A DNA stretch of 64,000 nt from Diadema setosum (Eukaryota; Echinodermata; Echinoidea; Diadematoida; Diadematidae). Numbering within the stretch: position 1 is the stretch's first letter; each line of letters begins with the position of its first letter. Shown piece after piece: positions 13,063 through 24,599 of this stretch. The notes below the pieces were generated by a model. It worked only from the letters and a program-made list of their open reading frames with translations, made no database searches and had not been told where the DNA came from. The stretch is taken from contig NC_092689.1 of NCBI RefSeq assembly GCF_964275005.1, forward strand, positions 10,863,879 to 10,927,878, in the 5' to 3' direction. The position numbers and the translations under genes were made by a program.

Positions 13063-13094
13063 GAAACCCCCGGGCCCTACAAAAGCGAAGTTTT

Positions 13095-13326
13095 GGCTAT
13101 CCTGGGTTTTAGGGGTCTAAATTATTTTGGGCTTCTAACTTCAGCACAGGCATAGATACGGACTATGGAAAGCCAAATAGGGTTAGGGCCAGGGTTAGGC
13201 CTTAGGGACTAAGTTAGTGTTAGTGTGAAACCATTTTGGCTTTCCATAGGCCTAGTCCATCATATCTATGCCTGTGCTGAAGTTAGAAGCCCAAAATAAT
13301 TTAGACCCCTAAAACCCAGGATAGCC
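13095..13326. mobile_element. foldback element with ~85-bp arms
   Basis: The left arm (13095-13177) 'ggctatcctgggttttaggg' to 'ctatggaaagccaaa' pairs with the right arm (13235-13326), which runs 'tttggctttccatag' to 'cctaaaacccaggatagcc'. The spacer is about 57 bp and GT/TTAGGG-like. Only a few mismatches or short gaps are seen. It begins 33 bp after the end of the 12621-13062 element. Confidence 0.85.
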
Positions 13327-13388
13327 GAAGTTTTTACATGGATGTAGCAGGTGGTCAAATTTTGGACGGCATTGGGTGGTTGTCTTAT

Positions 13389-13567
13389 CAGGGCTGCCAA
13401 CACTGGAAACTAGTTGAGAGTGAGACTTCCATAGGCCAATGCTATAATTTAGGAGTCAAAATGAGTGAGATCAATAGAAATGCATGCAAATGAAATAAAT
13501 TGTTAAGAGTGAGAAAGGACCAAAATGCGCGAGTCTCACGCTCAATGCGTGAGAGTTGGCAGCCCTG
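13389..13567. mobile_element. MITE with CAGGGCTGCCAAC ends
   Basis: CAGGGCTGCCAAC at 13389 and its complement GTTGGCAGCCCTG at 13555-13567 bound 179 bp. Inner bases 'gagagtgagac' and 'gtctcacgctc' also pair. The CAGGG termini are reminiscent of hAT-type MITEs, but no clear 8-bp target duplication is seen. Confidence 0.65.
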
Positions 13568-16100
13568 CATTATGATTATCATGATTATCATCATGATCAT
13601 GGGCAGCTTGCATTACTTAAATTTACATACATGGTCATAGCTCTACAAAATGGGCATGATGGGTAAACTTATCTAAATGCACATCCTAAAACAGGCCCAC
13701 AGAACCATGACTGACACTCCAGTCGAGACTGCTAACATTAAAATTAGTATGAACTAGTCTAGATCTATAGTGCTGGAGTGCTGCTGAGCTGTGCAAACTG
13801 TTTAATTTGACAAAACAAAATAATTTTACAGCCATTAAATTTACAGGAAAGGAAGTGATCACTACGCTATGGAAGTGCATTTCACGTTCATCACCCATCA
13901 TCAGATACGTAACACACGCGAGTTTCATATAACATGTTACTGTTAGAACACTTACATTTTTAGTACAAAACAGTTTGCATCAAGCACCATAATTATGCAT
14001 CACTGTCACCACTGGCACTGTACTGCACTGCGTGATAACAGAATGAGTGCAATGCCAATGAATGCGATCTCCGTCCAAATAACACGGAGCGAAAAAAAGA
14101 CCGGCGAACAAGAAATGAGGATCATGGCGTCTTAACCTCAAACACTATTTGCATTTTCTCCCTAAATATTAATCAGAAATTCCATTATAGATTACAGTAC
14201 ACGACTTACTATTTCACAAACCCAGTAATTACACAGTAATTACTTCGGTGGAGAATTTTGCGTCATTCATCCACAGGACACCGTCACGTTAGTCTACGTC
14301 TACGTACACAACTTGACAGGAACTAGCAATATGGATGCAGTTGATGGTGACGTCATCACCAGTCCGACGATTTATATTACAAGACATGTCATTGGACCAT
14401 TTTGCCCTTAGTTCCCTGTGGCAGACTACAAGTGAGGACGGTCGTCGTTCAAGTTATTTTGGTGTCGTAACTTTTTTCTTGAAGACGAGAAAGCAAAAAT
14501 TATACAAGCATACATTTTCAATAAATGTATGCATTACTCTAGTAAAAATCAAGCCAATTCGGCTTGATCAAGCCAATAAGACATGAGTAGTATAACACGT
14601 ATAGAGGAGAAGGGAGACTTACGCCTTATCCAATCAGTGTGCCTGATATTTGTCCAGTGCAGCCATTGGCACAAAGTTCATTCAACTGTGAGAAATGGCG
14701 CCGCACCTATGTTTTAGACGGTAGTCATTATGGCGTTGGTTAATGTATTGCGCAATTAACCAGAGCTGTCACAATCAGCGGAAAATAGTACACTATAACT
14801 GCACGTAAAAAGAGATCCCAGTGTTTGATACGATTTTAGCAAATTTCGACAAGAATCCTAAAGCCGTATCCGTCTGAAAATGACAGGAAAATCTTCTTAA
14901 TTCGTTTGTGCATATCAATTCGTCCATCCTTCTATATTAATAGGCGTTCCAATATATCAAGGTCAATGGCAAATTATTTGCTAGCATGAAAGAAGCTGCT
15001 GTTCAACTTTTCACATCGTTATATCACATATAGCAAGTTAAATAAACTCAATCATTTTGAGACACGTATATATATATATAGACATCACTCACGCTAAAGA
15101 TAATTAATATGATAACTGACCATGATTAAGAGCACTGGCAATGACGAAACGATAGAAATAACATGAAAATAATTTCGAGTAACCATTATCACTATCTAGA
15201 CTGGTTTATACCCAGTGGGAAGAGTGATCTTAAAGTTGATTGGAAAATACATTTTCTCTTAATTGTTCTTTTGATTTTAAATACTGACAACCAGCGCCAT
15301 AATTCAACCTCTAATCAAATTATTCTTCAGTGTTCAAGTTGACCCTTTAGGGTAAAATCAAAATTGTCAGAATTTTCATAAAGCTTTGGCATACACATTT
15401 AGAGTTACCATTATACCCTCGTCTTAACAAACAAGTACAACATAAACCAAACGCACTCGAAAAAAACCCCAAAAACCACTAAGCAGGATAATTCATAATG
15501 GAGTGATCGACCGAACTTTCTACATTGAACGTTTACTGAATACTTACCATCTCTATACTGCTTTCCTCTTACCCCCTTTCCCTGCAATAAATGTGCCTAA
15601 GAAATAGTAGACAAGGCATAACTCCTTTCACCCAAGAGAATCGATGAATATGCCTCGAAGTGTTTGTACGCATGCAATTAGAAGTTCTGTCTCCCCCACA
15701 CAAAAAACCAGGATAATTGATATGGATGACGTGGTTTTTAGCCTACGTGGGAAAAGTCTTTTCCGGGTTGCATAACTTTATTTTTATCCAAAAACAATCA
15801 AACAGACAGACACATGAAACCTTATGCACGCGCATCTGCACACGTTGTCAAAGACACGTAGATATCTATACACACATCATGTTGCACATTGCGCAACGAA
15901 GGATACAACGATCCTTGTTTCAATTCATCACAACATAGTAGCTGTTATACCTCTATACACTTTACCTCCCTCCTGTATAAGGGTTATTTAAGTTCGCATA
16001 ACCTTTTTTTTCTATTTTAGAGAATGCACTCTATAGACCTGGCGTTTGCTCTGTAAATTCAAGGAAGCATGCACGACGACTTTGCAAGTCTCCTTTACAC
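13568..16100. other. intergenic stretch, possible sar1 upstream exon region
   Basis: No coding frame with recognisable content. Minus-strand donor-like sites exist at 14623/14622 (GGC/GTAAGT, preceded by two CCAAT-type boxes), at 15549 (GATG/GTAAGT) and elsewhere; any could be the leader exon of sar1. A short palindrome 'tcaagccaattcggcttga' is at 14551-14569 and (TA)n at about 15069-15080. Confidence 0.3.
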
Positions 16101-16108
16101 ATAAAGGT

Positions 16109-16109
<1 letters not shown>

Positions 16110-16162
<53 letters not shown>

Positions 16163-16178
16163 ACACTCACACATACAC
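16110..16178 (+). repeat. (CA)n microsatellite
   Basis: About 48 bp of uninterrupted AC repeat, followed by interrupted ACAC/ACTC units. Confidence 0.95.
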
Positions 16179-16702
16179 AACGTGTCTTTTTGGTTTATTT
16201 CTGTTGGCATCATGCATATGAGATTTTTTAAAAATGCAACGAACTTGCATTCATTGCATTAAATTAGTATTTTGTTCTGTTGTGATAACCTATAATACGT
16301 GTAGTAACTTTTTGGGAGAGAGAGAGTTTTTCCTGAGGTTAAAAAGCATCTTAATCATTTGCATAAGAATCTATTTGCGACCAAGACTTTTCGGCGCAAA
16401 AGTTCATGATGGGAAACTTTACCTTACGAAATCCGACTTTCTCATAAACAAATCGCCGAGTTTGATTGTTCACTTTCAGATATCAAATTTTATCGAAATT
16501 ATAACCTTTTGTTCATTGATGATCTATAACTCCATTAAAGTCCACTAAAGCATGGCATTGGTGCATGTGGAATTTCATATAGGTGCAACTTCTTTTTTGT
16601 TTTCACAACTGATGTTTGTACGTGTGTATAATAATGCATTTGTATTAATGTGTAGGCATGTGCGCTCGTAACTTGTGTTTGTTTGTGCGTGTGTGTGTGT
16701 CA

Positions 16703-16824
16703 ACGGCGTAAATCCGTACTGAGGAGTGGGGGGGGGGGGATGGTCACCATCACCACGATTACAAGCCCATAACCGGACCGGCGCAGCCTTTGGGGGGGGG
16801 GGGGGGGGAGGGAAGCTTGGTGAA

Positions 16825-16855
<31 letters not shown>

Positions 16856-19134
16856 TTACAGGAATCGGATGTCCCACTCTTTTGCATGGAATAAGTTATA
16901 GTGGGAGGAAAGTGGCAGCAAAAATATGAAGACGTTTTGTTCTTGTTGCTTTTTTTTTTTTTTTTTTGCTTGTCAGATGACTTTCGGCGGAAAATGAGAC
17001 CTTAAAAGTATGAAAATATTTTTCTTTTTCTTTTTGAAATATCTGTGAGAGGGAGCGGAACGACCGAACGGGGGGAGGGTGTGTATCCCTCTCCCACACG
17101 AGGAAGATTTTGTATTTTCAGACCTGAAATTCAGCGATCTGGTGCACACTTTTGGTGAAATTTTGTTTTCTTTTCTTTAAAAAACAATAAGAAAATGAAA
17201 TATTCACAATATATTATTGAATGACTAAATCGTGGTATTTCAGCTCTTGCTCCGCCTGTGCGACATCACTGTGAAGGCCTACTAAATAATGGGGCCTATC
17301 ACCGGCGTAGACAGGATTTGATCTTAGGAGGAGCGGTTATGTGCCACGGAGGGAGCGAAGCAAGCGGGGGGGGGGGGGGGGGGAGGGTATGGTAGGGAGG
17401 TTTCCCCCTCCCACGATGAAATCTTTTTGCATTAATAATTTAGACATTTTACAGTCCCAAAACTGCCGTTTGTAGCTATATTTTTCGCTTTGGAAACTAA
17501 GGAGGGCCGCACCGGGCGCAACTGCTGTCAATCACTGGCAGCAACATCAGGAGAATGGCATAACAATCAAATGCGAGCCAGCGGAGCGAGCGAGCTTGAA
17601 ATTTTTGACATTTTACAGTCTAAAAACTGCCGTTTGTAGCTATATCTTTCGCTTTGGAAATTAAGGGGGGCCGCACCGGGCGCAACTGCTGTCAATCACT
17701 GGCAGCAACTTCAGGAGAATGACATAGTGGTTAAATGCGAGCGAGCGGAGCGAGCGAGCTTGAAAATTTTTGACATTTTACAGTCCAAAAGCTTCCAAAG
17801 ACTGCCGTTTGTGGATGTATTTTTTTTTTGCTTTGGAAATTAAGGGGGGGGGGCACACCGGGCGCAACTCCTGGCAATTACTGGCAGCAACATCAGGAAA
17901 ATGGCATAACGATTAAATGCGAGCGAGCGAAGCGAGTGAGCTTGAAAATTTTGATATTTTACAGTCTAAAAAACTGTCCTTTGTGGCTGTATTTTTTTGC
18001 TTTGGAAATTAAGGGGGGCGCACCGGGCGTAAACTGCTGGCAATACTGGCAGCAACATCATAAGAATGGCATAATGATTAAATGCGAGGGAGCGAAGCGA
18101 GTAAGCTTGAAAATTTTGACATTTTACAGTCTAAAAAACTGTGGTTTGTGGCTGTATTTTTTCGCTTTGGAAATTAAGGGGGGCGCACCGGGCGCAACTG
18201 CTGTCAGTCACTGGCAGCAACATCAGCATGGCATAGCGGTTAAATGCGAGCGAGCGAAGCGAGCGAGCTTTAAAATTTTGACATTTTACACTCCAAAAAC
18301 TGCCGTTTGTAGCTATATTTTTCGCTTTTGTTTGTCCCACTTTTATGGGGGAACCACCCCCCTCCTCATCGACGCCTCTTCATGATATGTCCACACTGCA
18401 TGTTTATGATTGCAATACAACGATCTGGTGCATAATTCTGGCGATATTTGGACAATATTTTCCATTAAGAAAGTTCGAGATTTGTCCTCATCTCGGGAAT
18501 TGCTTGGGGGATAAATGATTTGTCTGCCTAAACACATCCGTATAGGGGCGGGGCAAATGCCCCTTTGCCCCCCCCCCCCCCAATAGATTCGACGCCCCTG
18601 ATCTTCCCTGGGTATGCCCATAGATGTATCCTGACTGAGTCATCAGTCACTGTCGTTTCTCAATAATGATTCAGGAAATGGAGGGGTTCAATTATGGCGA
18701 TATATTTTTTGTTATTGTTTGTTTGTTTGTTTTTGTACATATTTTGCAGATGGTCCCCAGTTACTCGCGTCATAGGATGTTTACATGTAGGCCTATACTA
18801 TTTGACGTTGTCAACGTCTGAGCCATACCTCGCAGTGTATGTCGATGTTACTTTCTTCGCGAGCGAGCGAAGCCAAAATAGGCGAGCGAGCGCCTGAGAA
18901 AATTGTGTATACATTTTCCTACAAGATAGCATATATTGTTCAGCTCTGTTACCTGTCTGAAGGCCGGCGTACAAACGTCATGCAATATGCCAAAATTGAT
19001 ACATATCACATTTCTGCTTCCTCCATTTTTTCCTAAAAATTCAGGGGGGGGGGGATGATTGTACAGGCCATCCCCCCTCCTCCATTTCAGGGGGGATATA
19101 TCCCCCCATCCCCCCCCCCCCCGGGATTTACGCC
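16703..19134. repeat. poly-G/C-rich composite repeat block
   Basis: A block bounded by an inverted 11-mer (GGCGTAAATCC at about 16705 and GGATTTACGCC at about 19123), each with a (GT)n tract just outside. Inside are at least six G or C homopolymer runs of 9-17 bases (for example about 16730, 16793, 17370, 18570, 19045, 19105), a tandem array (17443-18328) and 'gagcgagcgaag' motifs. May be one large element or a pile-up of related repeats. Confidence 0.45.
17443..18328 (+). repeat. ~165-bp tandem repeat array, about 5.4 units
   Basis: The landmark 'gacattttacagtc' recurs at about 17443, 17607, 17772, 17953, 18118 and 18280 (spacings 164, 165, 181, 165, 162). Each unit holds 'cgctttggaaattaagg', 'cgcaccgggcgcaactgctg', 'atcaggagaatggcata' and a 'gcgagcgagcgaagcgagcg' stretch. 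Because the period is close to a multiple of three, one frame stays open for 185 codons (17828-18385); I treat that as a by-product of the repeat. Confidence 0.9.
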
Positions 19135-19136
19135 CA

Positions 19137-19137
19137 T

Positions 19138-19177
<40 letters not shown>

Positions 19178-19200
19178 TCTGTCTGTCTGTCTGTCTGTGT
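19137..19200 (+). repeat. (GT)n(CTGT)n microsatellite
   Basis: About 17 GT units followed by five TGTC-type units. Confidence 0.95.
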
Positions 19201-19712
19201 ATGTGTATACGCATGCGTATACAAGTGTTTATTGAATTGCTATGATGGCTGCATGCATGCAGTGTTATACTCGGTAGTTGACCATAAGGCAGCCTACAGC
19301 TGTATACACTTTTGCATAATGAACGTCTGTACGCGGCATGAACAGACATTATCTGTTATGGCATTTGAATGGCATTCATCGCGAATATATAGGTGTTGTA
19401 CACGAATAGGAAAAATAAGCTACTAGAGGCATAATATACTATAGTGTATGTACCCGGTATTGCTTTTGCACTGCATGGAAGTGGAAACGTACGTGGAATC
19501 GTCGTGTTGGCGAGTTGATTATTACTATGAAACAACTACATTTTACGGGTGATCACAACGCTCTTTCTCGTTAAATGTATTGGGGTTTCATTTTGTTATA
19601 TAAATTCTTCGACTTCATAATTTGTCATTCGTTACAGCTGAAAATTACCTATCTAGTAAGAACTTATTTTATAATAGCTTTTTATGGGAATCACTTTACG
19701 GGCTCCAAGCAA

Positions 19713-20183
19713 TATACCGCACGTCCCCCCCCCCCCCCAAAAAAAAAAAAAAAAAAAAAATTACAACGGTACCCTCCACAATGATAGCTTTAAGAATAAT
19801 GAATCAATCCAAATACAATTTCAGGGTATGAAACTATAACTCGTTGCCAACATCTTACAGAAAACCCCATTCGATTTGCTTCAATGGTCAAAGAGAAATG
19901 AGGAATTTTGTAGAGGATGTCAGGAATCTCTTCCCTCCAAATTCTGTATTCACACACAAGATCATCAAAGTGCTAAACTTGGAAGAATCAGACTCATGAC
20001 ATGCTTTACAACAATCCACATTTCTCTGTGACCGCTTAACCAAATCGGATGGGATTTTTTGCAAAATAGAGCTAAGATGTTATATTTTAAGACCCTGAAG
20101 TAGCATTTAGACACTTTTTTTAACATGTTGGGTGTTATCAATGCGAAAATCTGATTGTGATTTTTTTTTGGACATACTGTATA
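19713..20183. mobile_element. MITE family L, copy 2
   Basis: Matches 592-1201 in order and orientation ('gaatcaatccaaat', 'gatttgcttca', 'catgacatg', 'aatccacattt'). Left end acgtcccc...aaaattacaa and right end (complement) TACAGTATGTCCAAAAAAAA. Lacks the ~150 bp present after 'aatccacattt' in copy 1. Confidence 0.65.
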
Positions 20184-21119
20184 GTTGTTTGTACATTATT
20201 TTACAATTTGCACGTTTATTCTTGCCAAACGAGGGGGCATGAGTATAACCTGTCCTATCATAGTTTACAGTTCGTCACATATCAATGATTCTAAATATGT
20301 CACTATAGATAAGGTTATTTCGTATTTTGTATTTTGAACATTCTTAGCAAGAGCATCTGACATAGGAAAGGGGATTTTCCCCAGAATGACGATTACTTTT
20401 TTTTTAAAGATTTAATTTAATGGAAATGAAAAATAAAGTTGAAATTTATCATTATTATCATTATTACTTTCATTCATCGCCCTGAACTGGATAAAACATT
20501 CCATCCACAAAGAAAAACAAAGCATGATGGGTATGTCCCTGGTAATTACACTCACTGCACTAAATCATAATCATAATCATAATCATTGATACGGTTATGA
20601 TAATAATGATAACAATATGCACAACAATGATGATGATAATGGCTAATTATTATAATTTCTATTCATTATTTCTATTTTCTAGGGAAGGGCACAAACAAAA
20701 GCCCCGTATCCAATTCAATTCCTTACAGTCGTGTAACAAACTTTCTCATTTCTAGGCCGCTGGAAGATACTCTATACGTGAAAAACGTAATGGAGAAATC
20801 GCAAATTCTGTGCTCGCGCATGAAATATTCTGAAACCCAATCAAACCCTAGGCAATGGCACCCCCGGAAAATAGAGTGAAAGAACTGCCACGTTGATGAT
20901 AATGACCTAATACGCATGTCACTTGCCCTTTCACCGTTATGTGCACAGCGTTTCCGGTTGTGATACATCTCGGGCATCTGACATGTACGCTAACGTGTTA
21001 CATGGCTAGATTGATAGCACCAAAGTCATACAGCCAGCTAGCTTGCCAAACCCGTGATTCGCTACCAATACCACCACGGTGTAAAGGCGTGAGACGCTCG
21101 ATGAACTAGCCCAATGCAA

Positions 21120-21217
21120 GCTACATGCTGATCAATGAACGGCGTTCCTCAAGTGTTACCGAGGTGTATGCTATAGAAATCACGTTGATCATGACTATCT
21201 GTTAAGTCGAAACTAAG
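21120..21217 (+). promoter_or_regulatory. candidate sec24 first-exon / promoter region
   Basis: A possible first-exon donor AAG/GTAAGA lies at 21217/21218. About 250 bp upstream (20950) is TTTCCGGTTG, an ETS-like element on the other strand, in a stretch slightly richer in CG than its surroundings and without repeats. No TATA box or initiator is convincing. Weak support. Confidence 0.18.
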
Positions 21218-21871
21218 GTAAGATGATTGCAGGCTCGTATTTCCATCAGTCTTCATGGTATTACGAACGTATGTGAGCAGAACTTGTTAAAAGTGTGTGT
21301 GGAAAACGTTCAAATTGAAACGTTAGTTTGTGAATGAAACTTGCTTGACGAACGTTACGTTATCGGTTATGGAATCTACTGATAGTGATGGTGTTAATGT
21401 GTTAATAGGCCTATCTCTCTGTTAGTTGTACTGAATGAACATAGCAGAGGGGAGAGATATCTACCGCATCGATTTGAGTGCATGGGCCCAGCAGCAGGCA
21501 GACGTTGACAGATAAATTAAATTTATGTGCTTTGTCTTTAAAGATACCGATGACGATGTAGCCCTCTTCCCTGCAAATTAGAAATATAGGCATATTTTTG
21601 ATATTAGGCCTAGGCCCTACATATGTAGCCTAGATCTAACTATTACTACATGTAAGTTAGATAGGTAGTGCAATATTCTCTTGAGACTGACTGAGTACTA
21701 ACGTTAGTACGTAAGTAGCATGAGAAGTAATGACTAATGTCCACCGTACAGGCCTTTCGCAATGCTTTCTTTTTCTGAGTAACGTTAGGTAAATTAGTTC
21801 TACATGTAATCAAATAGATCTAGTTAACTGTGTAGTGTAGAGTCTAGTGTAAATCAATATTAAGTGTAGAC

Positions 21872-21953
21872 TACTGTAAAACTGGAAATTTTCGCGAATT
21901 TCGCGCAACCAGAAACTAGCGCGAAAATAATTGACAATGCATGCACTTTACAG
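21872..21953. mobile_element. MITE family A, short deletion derivative
   Basis: TACTGTAAAACTGGAAATTT, then 'cgcgcaaccagaaactagcg' and 'gaaaataatt', ending with 'actttacag', which matches the family's right end. About 82 bp instead of about 213 bp. Confidence 0.65.
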
Positions 21954-22379
21954 CCCCAGGCTACATTAATCAGTACCTCACTCCCCGTGTGCCAAGCAAG
22001 GTGATATCCCATGAACCACCACGCACTGAGCAGCCGGCGAGCTACTCTTGTTGTATGGAACGCCGTTTAACAAGTGATAGGCCTAACCTCTTCAGTCACT
22101 GACTGAGCCCTTCACAACCTACGCAATATTGCGTGTCTTTGCTGTCTGCTGCAGGATTATCAAGCTTTACATTTACAATGTTGCATCGCAGAAAATTGCC
22201 ATGGTCATGGCACAAAGTGTGAAGAAATCTGCGATACAGTAGCTTCTGTTTTTGAACATCCTACTACAATTCCTAGCTAGCCACATCAATTAGATAAACG
22301 ATATGTTATTTTAATGTCTCCTTTATCCATCCGACGCCATTGCAATTCGCACAAACCACCCATCACAGGCAGGAGGGGC

Positions 22380-22403
22380 TTGTGTGTGTGTGTGTGTGTG
22401 TAT
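22380..22403 (+). repeat. (TG)n microsatellite
   Basis: About 11 TG units, with further short GT runs just downstream. Confidence 0.85.
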
Positions 22404-24054
22404 GTGTACACACAGTGGTGTGTGTGTAAGCATGTACTGGCTCCCGTGCCCATAAAGCGATAACTCTCTGCAGACAGTAACAGACTGGCGGGTTGGATAA
22501 AAGATTTTTGTGGACTGTAGTTATTTTTTGGTTTTTTGTTTTGCTTTTGTTCATTATTACTCAAATTCGCATGCACTGCTCAATTAGGGTAAAATCTCGC
22601 ACCGATAACATAGGGCCGTAAAGTGTGTGATTGCCATCAAGAAGATTTGGTAAAATTTTGATCAGTAGAAATTTATGGCGTTGCCTGTACTCATTTATTG
22701 AATTAGTCTACCATGCCTTGAGTAAGGATAATTGGATAATTGTTGGTAGAATTTGATGGCATCACTCCTGGGATGCAGAAAGGTAATGTTAGACTCCAGT
22801 GTAGTTATGTTGTTAGAACTCGAGGGTTGAGATTTCACCTCTCAGCTAGCTGGTTAGTCTACAGACACGGTTAAATTACAGGTAGGCCTAGGGATAATAA
22901 GGTACAGTCACAGCACCGCTCACATAAACCATGTTCTGTTGTACTGGTAGTGGCAGTGGTTTGTATTCAATTTAGTTGGTGTCGGATATTTTATTACTGG
23001 CCGAGCCGGCCACACCGAGGAGAATGAGCACAGGGTCGATACATGATGCAAGCCGCCCATAATTCAACCACAATGCCATCCAAAATTTGACCCCCTGCTA
23101 AACACATGTATAAACCTATGCTTTGGCGCACGGTCGAACCTTGGCATGGGAGGTCGAACCTTGGTGTGGGTGCCGATACATGTACTTGTCTTACAACAAT
23201 ACTCTGGATGCATGACTTCACATAGAAAGTCTACAATGTGTATCATTTCATTGGCTCATTGAACTAGTCAGTTCTTTCTGCATACATCTGACCACTTTAC
23301 CAACAGGTGATCAGAAAACACACTCACACACAAAAACAAACAAACAAACGAACAAACAAACAAACACCATGACCAGAAACAACAATCCATGGCATAGCAA
23401 AAGTGATTGATGAGTCACAGACCATTTGCTGTAATATTATTCTAAGTTTGAGTCAGTTTGAATACGGTAGTTAACTTCTAGACCTCCAAATCAATCCCGG
23501 TATATCATCAACCTACAGAGTTTGCACAATACCTGATATTGAATCCTGGACAATGAGTTGTCAGAATTCCCACAATATGTAGCAGTCTGTCTGTGACATG
23601 TCTACTGATCTGTTTACTGGTGTATATTGTATTTGGGGATAGCTTTCCTACAAATGTTACCCTTAAGCCAAATATGCTGCCCCCCCCCCCCTTTAAAAAA
23701 AAAAAAAAAAGAAGAGAAGAAGATGAAAAGATTCCCCTCAGGCCATGCCATGTATCTGTCAGCATTTTGTTTTAAATTGAATAGTACAACAGTACAATTC
23801 AATTGTGCATATTGAGGCCTTCCTTTTAAGATTAGTGTTGACTAGTGTAACTTTTGAACCATGTACAGTGTAGATGTACACTATACAGTAGCTCATTGTG
23901 TTCCTAGACATTTTCTATCCCAGAAGCTGAAAGAGGTTCTTGAAATGTAATGTATGAAATGTAGTACAGTACCTGTATAGCTTTATCATTGTTTTGAGGA
24001 GTGCACCAAAGTTACCTAGGTACTCATTCTAAATAATGTTGCACTTCTCTCCAG

Positions 24055-24136
24055 TGTCCAGTATAAGAACGGCACTGTGACAGTAAAAGGGAAAAGAAGT
24101 TGTGGACATCTAAGGATAAGATCAGTCTGGATGAAG
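24055..24136 (+). other. candidate noncoding 5' exon of sec24
   Basis: An 82-nt stretch with a good acceptor (cacttctctccag, ends 24054) and donor (GATGAAG/GTACAAA at 24136/24137), lying 463 bp before the exon that opens at 24600. It has no long frame of its own. The coding exon begins after an acceptor, so upstream leader exons must exist; this is the best nearby candidate. No transcript evidence. Confidence 0.35.
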
Positions 24137-24599
24137 GTACAAAGGGTGTACAGTTCAGTGTGCATTAGAAAACTTGGAGAGGTATTGTACCTTTTAGTAT
24201 TTAAATGTGATGATAATGATACATCTTGAGCACAAAGAGTATTTCATTCTTTTCCTGTTAAAGCTCTAACAAAATTACTGATTTGTTTAGACAACATAAT
24301 AGTCCTACACCAGGGAATATAATCGTGTGACTCCAATTGCTACTCATTAGATGCCAGTATGCCAAATTAACTGTCGAAAGGTCTTCACTTAGTCTGATGT
24401 TATTCCAACTCTGTACACTGGTTTGTCTGTAACGTTTGCCTTTGCCAGATATAGTTCAAAATATACCGGTAGGCCAAAAGTGGCATCAAGTGAATGAAAG
24501 ATGATTTTGCTACTCTCCTCAGTTTGTTGAAATCAGTTATAGATGTGTGTACCTGGCATGACTGGTAATCAAAGCTTCACTTCTCAATTTTGCTTTCAG

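Larger units (their letters stand above)
20184..24054. other. intergenic, upstream of sec24
   Basis: No gene recognised. Contains a short family A remnant (21872-21953), a (GT)n tract (22380-22403), a C-run/A-run junction (23682-23710), short (CAAA)n-like sequence at about 23335-23367, and a candidate promoter/first-exon zone near 21120-21217. Confidence 0.4.

Noticed and set aside
16031-16213. Cys/Val or Thr/His repeat frames
   Set aside because: Translated (CA)n microsatellite.
17828-18385. 185-codon open frame as a protein-coding gene
   Set aside because: It lies wholly in a tandem repeat of about 165 bp and contains no recognisable domain or splice context.
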